Shown here: positions 8,163-15,441 of the stretch, one piece after another
How positions within the stretch are numbered: the stretch's first letter is position 1
How the letters are laid out: each line of letters starts with the position of its first letter
Source: an uncultured Phascolarctobacterium sp.
GTDB lineage: Bacteria; Bacillota; Negativicutes; Acidaminococcales; Acidaminococcaceae
Length of the DNA: 37,652 bases
Direction of reading: 5' to 3'
Assembly: GCF_937920985.1 (NCBI RefSeq)
Contig: NZ_CALDXR010000063.1
Span: 1-37,652 of the forward strand
Position numbers and translations under genes: made by a program
The notes under the pieces: model-generated
Seen by the model: the letters and a program-made list of their open reading frames with translations, nothing else
Database searches by the model: none
What the model was told of the DNA's origin: nothing

Positions 8163-8189
8163 GGATAGCCAGGGTATCCATGGCTATCC
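8163..8189 (-). terminator. Terminator of the tail-less ssb gene
   Basis: GGATAGCCA/TGGCTATCC stem with a 9-nt loop. On the minus strand it is followed by CTTTTTCT. Confidence 0.75.
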
Positions 8190-8198
8190 TTCATAAGT

Positions 8199-8594
8199 TT
8201 ATTTTCTTGTGTAGGAACGTTTTGTTTGACCTTGAGAATGCTGATTCTTATAACTGGTGTCTTGCTGGTTGTCAGTTCTTGCTGATTTAGGCAAGCGACC
8301 ATTCTTGTAACATTCAGCCTGCAAGCCGATTTCGTGTCGTTCAATGCCATTTTTGTCTACATAAGTATTGGGAGTGCAGATACCCTTAATGGTGTATTCG
8401 CGACCTTTGACAGCTTCATTGCCAAAATTTTCAGCAGCGGCACCAAACATGATTACTTTCCAAAAAATAGTAGTCTTTTCGCCTTTAGCAAAGCCGTTGT
8501 CTGCAATGCTGAAATTTGCAAAGACAGCACCATTATCTGTGTAATGAATTTCTGGTTCACGTACAAGGTTCCCGACGATAGTAATAGTATTCAT
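8199..8594 (-). CDS. ssb: Single-stranded DNA-binding protein lacking the acidic tail
   Basis: A 131-residue SSB-type OB fold: NTITIVGNLVREPEIHY, VFANFSIADN, TIFWKVIMFG, GREYTIKGICTPNTYVDKNG. The C-terminal tail is basic and ends SYTRK instead of the acidic DDDIPF-like tip that recruits SSB partner proteins. It may therefore coat DNA without calling in host repair enzymes, or act as a regulatory partner. A second, canonical SSB is encoded at 24408-24836. The AGGAGGAAAC ribosome site supports the start. Confidence 0.88.
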   Translation of the reverse strand: MNTITIVGNLVREPEIHYTDNGAVFANFSIADNGFAKGEKTTIFWKVIMFGAAAENFGNEAVKGREYTIKGICTPNTYVDKNGIERHEIGLQAECYKNGRLPKSARTDNQQDTSYKNQHSQGQTKRSYTRK

Positions 8595-8640
8595 AATAAG
8601 TTTCCTCCTGTATGAGCAGTATTTGTATCCGCCCTACTCG

Positions 8641-8829
8641 GCGAGAATTTTTATTTGCTTTTCGCACATATTAAGTGATTGCGAATAGCCGGAGGGCAAG
8701 GCTGCCTAGCACCTGCTTGCAGGTTTGCCTTGCCAGCAGGCGTATGAGCAATTACAATATGTGCGGGAAAAGCAAGAAAAGATTATTTTTTGCGTTGCCT
8801 GTTTTATTGTGCCGTAGGCACTGTTTTAA
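8641..8829 (-). promoter_or_regulatory. Structured leader element 3 (upstream of tail-less ssb)
   Basis: Nearly identical to elements 2 and 4. The CTACG after the apical hairpin reads CTAGG here, and the opposing base in the stem is G-rich as in element 4. It ends 46 nt before the ssb start. Confidence 0.8.
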
Positions 8830-8845
8830 TACTCCAATGGTTAAT

Positions 8846-8895
8846 TTAAACTTATATGTTCATATAAAGGATATAAATCCATATGTCTTATATAA
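8846..8895. promoter_or_regulatory. AT-rich box cluster upstream of leader 3
   Basis: It contains the palindrome TATATGTTCATATA and the box TATAAATCCATA (8872-8883), of the same class as the longer array at 18782-19012. It probably overlaps the promoter. Confidence 0.4.
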
Positions 8896-8913
8896 AGCAA
8901 TGGAAAATATAGA

Positions 8914-8943
8914 AGAAGAGCTGACATTTTAGCCAACTCTTCT
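8914..8943. terminator. Bidirectional terminator after the DUF3846-like gene
   Basis: AGAAGAG pairs with CTCTTCT, extended by G-U pairs towards a CATTTTA loop. T-runs lie on both sides. Confidence 0.7.
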
Positions 8944-8950
8944 TTTTACT

Positions 8951-9406
8951 TTATTTTCTTATCATATGCTTAATAATTTGTTCCATGAACTCATCAGCAG
9001 TCGCAAATATTTTATCAATATTATTATTGATGAAATTCGTAATTCTATTAATGTCCTCATCCTCCAATCCTACTGTATCAATTTCTCCGTCATCATTGAT
9101 AAAGTTTTTCATTACTAAAACATTACCACACAACGGCTGACCATATTCTTGATAACCGAAAAGGTAGCTGGCAATAGGATTCAGAATAGGTCTGCCGTTA
9201 AGCAGAAATTCATCGTCGAATACAAGGCAGTAATCATCTAAGCCTAATTCTTCGTAGATGTCCTTAATATCAATGAAGCCGCAAAGTTCTCCGATACCTT
9301 TTTTCATTCTTTGATACTTATATTCAGCAGGTGGCAGTTCTACTTTTATAACAATACTGCTTGGTTCAATTTTTAATGCTACAAGTTTTTCTGTTGATTC
9401 AACCAT
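8951..9406 (-). CDS. DUF3846-like protein
   Basis: A 151-residue soluble protein. The pattern of an N-terminal strand (VALKIEPSSIVIKVELP), a central GELCGFIDI, an acidic FDDEFLLNGRPILNPIASYL and GNVLVMKN resembles DUF3846 proteins of phages and plasmids, whose role is unknown. The ATG at 9406 is preceded by AAGGAGG, so the frame upstream is not used. It is the last of four small genes behind leader 4. Confidence 0.7.
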   Translation of the reverse strand: MVESTEKLVALKIEPSSIVIKVELPPAEYKYQRMKKGIGELCGFIDIKDIYEELGLDDYCLVFDDEFLLNGRPILNPIASYLFGYQEYGQPLCGNVLVMKNFINDDGEIDTVGLEDEDINRITNFINNNIDKIFATADEFMEQIIKHMIRK

Positions 9407-9419
9407 TTGAAATTCCTCC

Positions 9420-9626
9420 TTAAATTTCAATACCTCTTTCTTTAGCTACAGCTTCAATGACTTCCAATGCTTCGTCTAAGCATTTTTTGTGCCAACTGTC
9501 CGTGGAAGAGTTATAGATTTTTATAAACTGATTGGCTTTTTCAATTAGTTGTTGGTTAGGCAAGCTTCTAGCTTCTTCAATAGTCATTTCATAAGTTTTT
9601 CCACAAAAGCAAAATCTGTATGCCAA
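9420..9626 (-). CDS. Small hypothetical protein
   Basis: A 68-residue protein starting MAYRFCFCGKTYEMT, with two cysteines close together and a helical remainder. It overlaps the upstream small gene by about 43 nt, in a different frame. No family is recognised. Confidence 0.55.
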   Translation of the reverse strand: MAYRFCFCGKTYEMTIEEARSLPNQQLIEKANQFIKIYNSSTDSWHKKCLDEALEVIEAVAKERGIEI

Positions 9627-9763
9627 GTTTTAACATCAGACTTCGTGTAAATGTCATAAATATCATGACTGAAATACATGCCGTAGCCTTTTTCTTTTGC
9701 TTCTTGTCTTGTCATCAGCAAACCGGTAAAAGTTCCTCTAGGTGTAGTGATTGTTATTCTCAT
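9584..9763 (-). CDS. Small hypothetical protein
   Basis: About 59 residues, beginning MRITITTPRGTFTG from the ATG at 9763. A GTG at 9775 next to GGGGAG is the alternative start. The tight packing with its neighbours suggests a real coupled gene. Function unknown. Confidence 0.5.
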   Translation of the reverse strand: MRITITTPRGTFTGLLMTRQEAKEKGYGMYFSHDIYDIYTKSDVKTWHTDFAFVEKLMK

Positions 9764-9784
9764 TCTGCTCTTCACATCTCCCCA

Positions 9785-9994
9785 TTATTTCTTTTTATCT
9801 TCTTTCATGAAATCATCATAAGTACCTGCATAGAAGAAACGCTTTTTAGGCTTTCTTTTGTGTGGTTTTGCTTTCAGATAATCATATATCTGCGTTAATG
9901 CAATGCAGACAATGAGAAAGAGAACCATAAAACCAATGGTTTTAGCTATTATCAAGTTTTCGTACATCATGCGGTTAATTTCAACTTCGCTCAT
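9785..9994 (-). CDS. Single-pass membrane protein, small
   Basis: A 69-residue protein with one membrane helix (about residues 16-40) and a strongly basic C-terminal half (KAKPHKRKPKKR). The second ATG at 9994 is preferred because GGGAGGT lies 6 nt upstream, whereas it directly abuts the first ATG at 10000. It is the first gene after leader 4. Confidence 0.6.
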   Translation of the reverse strand: MSEVEINRMMYENLIIAKTIGFMVLFLIVCIALTQIYDYLKAKPHKRKPKKRFFYAGTYDDFMKEDKKK

Positions 9995-10008
9995 ATCCAT
10001 ACCTCCCT

Positions 10009-10197
10009 GCGAGAATTTTTATTTGCTTTTCGCACATATTAAGTGATTGCGAATAGCCGGAGGGCAAGGCTGCCTAGCACCTGCTTGCAGGTTTGCCTTG
10101 CCAGCAGGCGTATGAGCAATTACAATATGTGCGGGAAAAGCAAGAAAAGATTATTTTTGGCGTTGCCTGTTTTATTGTGCATTAGGCACTGTTTTAA
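10009..10197 (-). promoter_or_regulatory. Structured leader element 4
   Basis: It has the family architecture. The 5' hairpin reads GTGCC-TAAT-GCAC, changed in its loop-closing pairs compared with the other copies. It is otherwise nearly identical to element 3. The element runs straight into the GGGAGGT ribosome site of the 9994-8951 operon. Confidence 0.8.
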
Positions 10198-10201
10198 TTC
10201 A

Positions 10202-10257
10202 TCCTATACAGTTATATAGAATATATAAGCTTATATATTCTATATAACTGTATAGGA
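10202..10257. repeat. Perfect 56-bp palindrome
   Basis: TCCTATACAG starts it, AAGCTT is the exact centre and CTGTATAGGA ends it. Every base pairs with its mirror position. It lies just upstream of leader 4 and contains TATA-N4-TATA boxes like those before leaders 1, 3, 6 and 7. Confidence 0.9.
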
Positions 10258-10266
10258 GTATAAAGA

Positions 10267-10290
10267 AAAGCCAAGCTGATGCCTGGCTTT
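10267..10290 (-). terminator. Terminator of the PcfJ-like operon
   Basis: AAAGCCA/TGGCTTT stem around an AGCTGATGCC loop. On the minus strand it is followed by a short T-rich stretch. Confidence 0.6.
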
Positions 10291-10293
10291 CCT

Positions 10294-11955
10294 TTATGCT
10301 GATGTCGCTAATTTGCTTTCTCCAACTTTTTCATCCATGTCTATATCTTCTGTAGCTATGGAAAGCTGAGCCTTTAAAGCAAACTCTTTTACGATTAGGT
10401 TATATTCTGCATTGGTCTTGACCTGCCTGTTATTAAACAGCTTAGCCTGTACTATTGACTGATTTTTTATTTCAAGTAAAACTTTAGCTTTACCATTATC
10501 ATCAGTTATAAGGACAAGTTGTAAATTGTCATTGATGCGGTTCTTATAACTGGCAGCACAGTTTTTTAGATCAATGCCAGCTTTTAGAATTTGGCTATAT
10601 TGTGTCAGTACCTTGCAGGTACTGTTACGCAACTGCATATCCAACCTGTTTATGATATGAGCCGGGAAGTGATAGTTTATCTCATTCGATTTTTGCTTTG
10701 ATACTAATATGCTAAGATAATCATGTAATTCTTTGAAGTGTGGCTTTTCTGATTCAAATTTAGCAAGATTCTTTTTGGTGAGCATATTAAACAGATTAAT
10801 TGTATCCTGCAAAGTACGCAAATTACTGTGCAAAACATCGTTACAATGTTTTTGTGGGTAGTATTTAGCGAGATATTTATAGTAACTGCATATTGTAGTG
10901 ATGCTGTTGTGATTTTTTGAAAAATATGGAACTAAGGTAGAAGCTAAAACTTCATTGTTCAGACTAAGTGCATTTTGCAGAGGATAAACGCTTGAATAGT
11001 TTAAGTTTTTCCTTACAAGGCGGTTATTAGGTAAAGAAAATGTTTCAAGGAAAGCATCAAGATAGGTTTCTCCTTTTTGAATCAGTAAAGAAAGATTGCG
11101 TTCCTGTTCTGTTAGGTCTGGTAAATCTAATTTTTTGATAGCAATGCTAAGATTGTAACTATCTAATTTGTAAAAATCACTCGTTTCGCTTTCGTCCCAA
11201 AATCTTACTTTTCTTGCTATATATAGCAGGTTGCGTTCTGTCATTTTAGACTTTGGGGCATAAAAGAACATTTTACGCTTGCTGTAACCTTGTTCCTGCA
11301 TTTTCTCTGTAAGATAATTACGCAGATAAGTCATAAGCTCTGACATTCTTTTACCTTTTTTATCAACAATGGAGTAGGGAATAAAATTTAGGACAGTTTG
11401 TAATGGGTTAAGCAAATCCGAGTAGAAACCAATTTCTCTGATTTCTTTGGTATCATTTATGCATCTCTCCCAAACAACTCGTTTTTCCGTATAATGAAAA
11501 TCAAATTGCTCTATAACCTTAAAGTTTTCGTTGAAGTCGGAATAAACATTTTCTCCTAAAATAATGGCATCATAAGAGAATTTTAGGCGTATATAGCTTT
11601 TAAATTCAATCAGACTTGCCTTTATATATAATGGCATAGGTGAAGAACTATCTTCGGTTATTAATACATTATTGATTTGATGTTCCCGTCCGCAGACTGG
11701 GCAGGTGACAGATTTATTATACAGAAGGTTGTCTATAGCTCCTGGAATAACCATAAGTGTATCGCAGGCTCTGCAATAACAATTTGTGATACTTCTGCTA
11801 TGCCATTTGCGGTTTTGCTTATTATGTGTATCTGAATGAGCAAGATATAATGTAGGTGTATAAGGTGCAATGTTATGCTTAACAACATTACCCCAATAAG
11901 CACGGACAACAAATATGCCTTTGCTGAAAAGGTTAAGTTCCATTAGTTTCTTCAT
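10294..11955 (-). CDS. PcfJ-like protein
   Basis: A 553-residue protein. The C-terminal third matches the PcfJ family of conjugative plasmids: a GIDLKNCAASYKNRI motif, then LVLITDDNGKAKVLLEIKN, IVQAKLFNNRQVK and a final helix. The N-terminal part has two Cys pairs (CYCRAC and CPVCG, about residues 59-92) that look like a zinc ribbon. PcfJ is encoded in the conjugation gene clusters of pCF10-type plasmids but its biochemical role is unclear. The ATG overlaps the upstream stop (ATGA). No relaxase or secretion ATPase is visible in this window. Confidence 0.7.
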   Translation of the reverse strand: MKKLMELNLFSKGIFVVRAYWGNVVKHNIAPYTPTLYLAHSDTHNKQNRKWHSRSITNCYCRACDTLMVIPGAIDNLLYNKSVTCPVCGREHQINNVLITEDSSSPMPLYIKASLIEFKSYIRLKFSYDAIILGENVYSDFNENFKVIEQFDFHYTEKRVVWERCINDTKEIREIGFYSDLLNPLQTVLNFIPYSIVDKKGKRMSELMTYLRNYLTEKMQEQGYSKRKMFFYAPKSKMTERNLLYIARKVRFWDESETSDFYKLDSYNLSIAIKKLDLPDLTEQERNLSLLIQKGETYLDAFLETFSLPNNRLVRKNLNYSSVYPLQNALSLNNEVLASTLVPYFSKNHNSITTICSYYKYLAKYYPQKHCNDVLHSNLRTLQDTINLFNMLTKKNLAKFESEKPHFKELHDYLSILVSKQKSNEINYHFPAHIINRLDMQLRNSTCKVLTQYSQILKAGIDLKNCAASYKNRINDNLQLVLITDDNGKAKVLLEIKNQSIVQAKLFNNRQVKTNAEYNLIVKEFALKAQLSIATEDIDMDEKVGESKLATSA

Positions 11956-12317
11956 TGGTTATCATCTCCCTGTAATGCATCAAATAAACCCACTTCTTCA
12001 TTTTCAGCATTTTGCTTAGGTTGTTGAGTAATAGTGGCAAGAGTTTTGCTTCTTATAGCCTGTACTTTTGCTCGTTGTTCTTTTTCAGCTTTAGCTTTTT
12101 CGTCTTTAATTATGGCTTGTTCATGCTTTGTAAATAAAAGATTGGCAACGTCCAAGCTTCTGCGTTGTGTATCAATAAAAGCTTTTAATACTATAGTCCT
12201 TTCGGCAGGCTGATTGTTTTTCATCGCCTGTTCACGGTCATACTTGATAAGAAATTCTAAGCAATCCAATGCTTTGGCTTGAAATGACAGAAATTGCTTT
12301 ATTTCATTTACGTTCAT
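11952..12317 (-). CDS. Small helical protein upstream of the PcfJ-like gene
   Basis: A 121-residue, mostly helical, charged protein (residues 60-100 are rich in Lys, Glu, Ala and Gln) with an acidic end. It occupies the place of PcfK in pCF10-type clusters, but I see no PcfK signature. The ATG at 12317 has GGGGGTG upstream. The frame beyond it runs into the leader element. Confidence 0.6.
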   Translation of the reverse strand: MNVNEIKQFLSFQAKALDCLEFLIKYDREQAMKNNQPAERTIVLKAFIDTQRRSLDVANLLFTKHEQAIIKDEKAKAEKEQRAKVQAIRSKTLATITQQPKQNAENEEVGLFDALQGDDNQ

Positions 12318-12332
12318 TATATACACCCCCGT

Positions 12333-12527
12333 GCGATATTTGTTTTGCTTTACGCACATATAAAAAAAGCCTAATCCAGGCTTATGCAAGGACGTAGCCG
12401 CTTGCGGTGCGGAGCATCCTTAGCATAAGCTGCAGACTAGGCTTAAAATATGTGCGCGTAAAGCATCAAATTGAATATTGATTTTCTCTGTTTGTATTTT
12501 GTTTTATTGTACCGAAGGTACTGTTTT
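12333..12527 (-). promoter_or_regulatory. Structured leader element 5 (divergent sequence)
   Basis: The same shape as the other copies with a largely different sequence: 5' hairpin GTACC-TTC-GGTAC followed by AATAAAACA, lower stem GCTTTACGCGCACATAT with a matching partner, a long upper stem (AAGCCTAGTCTGC... opposite ...GATTAGGCTT; CTTATGCTAAGGA opposite TCCTTGCATAAG), and the apical CCG-CAAG-CGG followed by CTACG. This copy is the main proof that structure, not sequence, is kept. Confidence 0.75.
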
Positions 12528-12569
12528 TGTTATATTATATTAGCTGGGACAATTCATCATTACACTAAT

Positions 12570-12956
12570 TTACAATATTTCTTCGCGTGCTATAATTTCG
12601 TAGCCGTGTGATTGAGTATAGTATTCCAGGTGCTGAGCAATGAAGGAGTTCTGACCGACCACTGGTAAATCAAAGCAGTCAATGGGCGGTAATTCGGTAA
12701 AATCATCTTCCAGATCAATATAGATGCAGAGGTAAGTGTTATAACCGACATTTATATACATTTCGTAAAATATATCTTCTGATCCGCCATTTTTAATTGT
12801 GGAATAAGTCCAACCATAAGAGCGTATCGTATCTACTATCATATCATAGCGATCATAAAAATAGCGCTGCTGGATTTTCTTATCCTCTAATTCTTTTACG
12901 AATACTTTTACCTTTTGTCGTATTTGACTGAGAATGCTTGGTGTTAAAATCTTCAT
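12570..12956 (-). CDS. Hypothetical protein
   Basis: A 128-residue protein with a helical basic N-terminus and aromatic, acidic remainder (YINVGYNTYLCIYIDLEDDF). AAAAGGAGTCG precedes the ATG. It stands alone without a leader element. Family not recognised. Confidence 0.6.
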   Translation of the reverse strand: MKILTPSILSQIRQKVKVFVKELEDKKIQQRYFYDRYDMIVDTIRSYGWTYSTIKNGGSEDIFYEMYINVGYNTYLCIYIDLEDDFTELPPIDCFDLPVVGQNSFIAQHLEYYTQSHGYEIIAREEIL

Positions 12957-13013
12957 TTTATCGACTCCTTTTATAATTATTGTGTGACGATTTTTATTTA
13001 CTTATAGTTACCG

Positions 13014-13139
13014 GCTTCAAATGGTTGCTTCAAAATGTATACTTTATGGGAGAGTGAAAAAACCTTGCAAAAAGCGTACTAAAATGTTACCATTTCAATA
13101 ATGGGACATCCCAAAATAGAAGATGACATTTTGAAGCAA
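13014..13139. promoter_or_regulatory. Resolvase-associated repeats, candidate res site or operator
   Basis: TTGCTTCAAAATGT (13025-13038) and its exact inverse ACATTTTGAAGCAA (13126-13139) lie 87 bp apart, and a third partial copy, GGCTTCAAATG, begins at 13014. They sit directly upstream of the resolvase gene, where serine resolvases usually bind. Confidence 0.5.
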
Positions 13140-13153
13140 AAGGATGTGAGACA

Positions 13154-13735
13154 ATGGCAAATATCGGGTATATAAGAGTAAGTACGAAGGAGCAAAATAC
13201 CGGAAGACAGTTTCAGTGCTTTACTGATAATGGAATTAAGATGGACAAAATTTTTGAGGAACATGTAAGTGGAAAAAATACAGACCGTCTGCAGCTGCAG
13301 AAGATGTTGGAGTACGTCAGAGAGGGGGATACGCTTTATATAGAAAGCATAAGCCGTTTGGCAAGAAGTTCTGTAGATTTCTTCAACATTGTGCAGATGC
13401 TGGACGATAAAGGAGTAGCTATCTGCTCTTTAAAGGAAAGCTTCGACAGTACTACACCGCAAGGTAAATTTACTCTGTCTATTTTTGCTGCGCTCGCAGA
13501 ATTAGAACGAGAAACAATTCATGAGCGCCAACGCGAAGGCATTGACCTATGTATTAAGCAGGGTAGAGCATATGGCAGACCTAAAAAACAGTTTAGTAAA
13601 ACATTTGCTGTCAATTATAAGGTGTGGAGGGCTGGAAAGATTAAAGCTGTCGATTTTATGAAAATGGAAAATTTAAAGAGCAGTACATTTTATAGAATGG
13701 TTCGGGAATTCGAAAATAAGATAGACAATGATTAA
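13154..13735 (+). CDS. Small serine recombinase (resolvase/invertase family)
   Basis: A 193-residue protein with catalytic Ser10 in YIRVSTKEQ, the arginine-containing motif ESISRLARSS, and AALAELERETIHERQREG leading into a C-terminal helix-turn-helix (about residues 150-190, GRPKKQFS...). This is the size of Tn3/Hin-type enzymes, not of large integrases. It probably resolves multimers of the element or inverts a segment. Start by the ATG with GGATGTGAG upstream. The repeats just upstream may be its binding sites. Confidence 0.93.
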   Translation: MANIGYIRVSTKEQNTGRQFQCFTDNGIKMDKIFEEHVSGKNTDRLQLQKMLEYVREGDTLYIESISRLARSSVDFFNIVQMLDDKGVAICSLKESFDSTTPQGKFTLSIFAALAELERETIHERQREGIDLCIKQGRAYGRPKKQFSKTFAVNYKVWRAGKIKAVDFMKMENLKSSTFYRMVREFENKIDND

Positions 13736-13802
13736 GATGATGGCACATATCCTCCTCCATTTTATAATCTTGAATTTTTGGTACATGCTACCAATATTTA
13801 AA

Positions 13803-13853
13803 TAAAAGGCTGTCGTATATACTGTTTTAAAGTCTATATGATAGCCTTTTATT
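13803..13853. terminator. Bidirectional terminator between resolvase and hicA
   Basis: AAAAGGCTGTC and AATAGCCTTTT-type arms form a long imperfect stem (AAAAGGCT/AGCCTTTT, extended by TATA pairs) between two convergent genes. Confidence 0.7.
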
Positions 13854-13869
13854 TTTGCTTAATTAATGG

Positions 13870-14070
13870 TTACATTAATAGTCCAGCTTGCTTTAAAATT
13901 CTCCGCTCTGTGGTAAGAGGAATTGTATTGCCAAGCCGATGAGATGGTATAGTTATTTTTCCTTTTCTGACCGGATGGCGGTATTGGGCGTGGCTGCCCT
14001 TTTGAGCCATCTTTTGCCAACCGGCTTTCTTGAGCAAGTAGATTAATTCTCTTACGCTGATAAGCTGCAT
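13870..14070 (-). CDS. hicA: HicA-family toxin without a HicB partner
   Basis: A 66-residue dsRBD-like mRNA interferase: GWQKMAQKGSHAQYRHP carries the catalytic histidine (His27), followed by KITIPSHR and a C-terminal helix RRILKQAGL. Normally HicB follows or precedes it. Here the coupled upstream gene is a ribbon-helix-helix protein whose stop lies 2 nt before this ATG, with the ribosome site AAGGAG inside that gene. The RHH protein may serve as the antitoxin, or the toxin may be an addiction module tied to partition. Confidence 0.85.
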   Translation of the reverse strand: MQLISVRELIYLLKKAGWQKMAQKGSHAQYRHPVRKGKITIPSHRLGNTIPLTTERRILKQAGLLM

Positions 14071-14072
14071 GG

Positions 14073-14333
14073 TTAATCTCCTTTCTTATAGCGCTCATTA
14101 GCTTCTGTGACAGCACGAATAAGATATTCAGCTAGGCTGATACCTTCGTTCAGTGCATTGATTTTAGCTTGCTTATGCACTTCTGGTGGGAATGGCACAT
14201 TATACATCTTTACAGCTTTTTTATCTGCAGCATGATGAACCTTTTTAGATGGCTTATCAGGTGGCTTTTCACCGTTAAGAAATTTTTCCATGACATCTGC
14301 AGATGGGATTTGAGGGTTTTGTGGTATTTTCAT
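14073..14333 (-). CDS. Ribbon-helix-helix protein, likely partition partner of ParA
   Basis: An 86-residue protein. A disordered, Pro/Lys-rich N-terminus (residues 1-40) precedes an RHH fold (VKMYNVPFPPEVHKQAKINALNEGISLAEYLIRAV). This layout is that of ParG/omega-type centromere-binding proteins that work with Walker-type ParA ATPases. It follows ParA by 18 nt. Its targets would be short repeated sites, and the TATA-N4-TATA box arrays in this window are candidates. It might instead, or also, control HicA. Confidence 0.7.
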   Translation of the reverse strand: MKIPQNPQIPSADVMEKFLNGEKPPDKPSKKVHHAADKKAVKMYNVPFPPEVHKQAKINALNEGISLAEYLIRAVTEANERYKKGD

Positions 14334-14351
14334 AGATAGTCGCCTCGCTTG

Positions 14352-15023
14352 TTATTTAAGAATTTCCAGAATTTCGGCGACCAAAGCTTCAAGCTCAGCG
14401 GCAGCTTTTTCTGTATGGCGTTTTACTTCAGCGTATTCAATAACATTCATACCATTGAGCAAGGATTCTTTATAGGCTACACGGTTAAGAATTTTAGTTT
14501 CCATGACTTTGACCTGATACTTCCCGCAGGCCTCATCAATAGCTTCTTTGATGCCTTTAGCCATATTCTGCTTAGGATCATACTCATTTAAGAGCAGGTA
14601 TGTGTTATCTATCGTGAAATAGCTACGCCATTCCTCCAGGGTATTGAGAACATCATCTGTTACCCAGTAGTCGAGACCGCTGGCCTTAAGTGGGATGAGC
14701 AGCATACCGAAAGTTGCGCAGGCTACAGTTGCCCTGGTGAGTTCGTTATCACCGGCACCTGCATCAACAACTATGAAGTCGAAGTTGGAATAGTTCTGGA
14801 TGTCTTTGTACAGAGATTTTGCTTTCATGGTAACAGCACTGATAGGGGATAATTCTGCATTGCCATTGCGGATTTCAACTACTTTCAAAGAAGAGTTCTG
14901 CTTCTCGTCCATGTCGACAAGCAAAACTTTGTTTCCAAGCATAGCCAATCTTGTGGCAACATTGACAGAGATAGTGGTTTTTCCTGTACCACCTTTGGAG
15001 TTTACAACACTGATTACTTTCAT
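14352..15023 (-). CDS. parA: ParA-family partition ATPase
   Basis: A 223-residue protein with the deviant Walker A KGGTGKTT (residues 10-17), VLLVDMDEKQNSS as the A' region and FDFIVVDAGAG as Walker B. It lacks an N-terminal helix-turn-helix, so it is a small type Ib ParA whose partner is usually an RHH protein, as found just downstream. It indicates that the element exists, at least at times, as a segregating plasmid form. The start overlaps the upstream stop. Confidence 0.92.
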   Translation of the reverse strand: MKVISVVNSKGGTGKTTISVNVATRLAMLGNKVLLVDMDEKQNSSLKVVEIRNGNAELSPISAVTMKAKSLYKDIQNYSNFDFIVVDAGAGDNELTRATVACATFGMLLIPLKASGLDYWVTDDVLNTLEEWRSYFTIDNTYLLLNEYDPKQNMAKGIKEAIDEACGKYQVKVMETKILNRVAYKESLLNGMNVIEYAEVKRHTEKAAAELEALVAEILEILK

Positions 15024-15430
15024 GATTTGCCTCCTTTAATTTCTGATTTAATATAATAAGAGTAAACACTCTTGTTACCGGAGTCCCAGGTATCATATAT
15101 AATATGATCTTTTATGGTTACCAGATGATGAGCAACACGACAGATTATGATTGCATCTTCATTTGTCATATCCCTTACCGTTGGTCGTTTTTCGCCTTTA
15201 ACTACTTTAACAGTATGGCGTTCAAAACCATGCTCTTTTAAAAAGTGCTCATAAACAAGCTGACTGTTGGGCATATCGCTTAGAATCCAGCCTGTTTCCA
15301 ATAACTCTTTATAAACTTCTTTCCACGTTTTTCCTACGGCAATAGTTAAAGCCCTGATAACGCAATCATCTGTCTTACGGCCGGAAGGATGTGGATTGTA
15401 GTATTGAAATGAATTGTTTTTAATGCTCAT
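15020..15430 (-). CDS. Papain-fold-like protein of unknown role
   Basis: A 136-residue protein with a Cys-His-Asp arrangement typical of papain-like/C39-like folds: DDCVIRALTIAVGKTW (Cys23), VAHHLVTIKD (His101/102) and YDTWDS (Asp113). Proteins of this pattern are frequent in phages and plasmids, but no substrate is known to me. An upstream in-frame ATG at 15448 overlaps the helicase stop. The ATG at 15430 keeps the conserved start and has AAGGA upstream. Confidence 0.6.
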   Translation of the reverse strand: MSIKNNSFQYYNPHPSGRKTDDCVIRALTIAVGKTWKEVYKELLETGWILSDMPNSQLVYEHFLKEHGFERHTVKVVKGEKRPTVRDMTNEDAIIICRVAHHLVTIKDHIIYDTWDSGNKSVYSYYIKSEIKGGKS

Positions 15431-15441
15431 AACCTTGTTCC

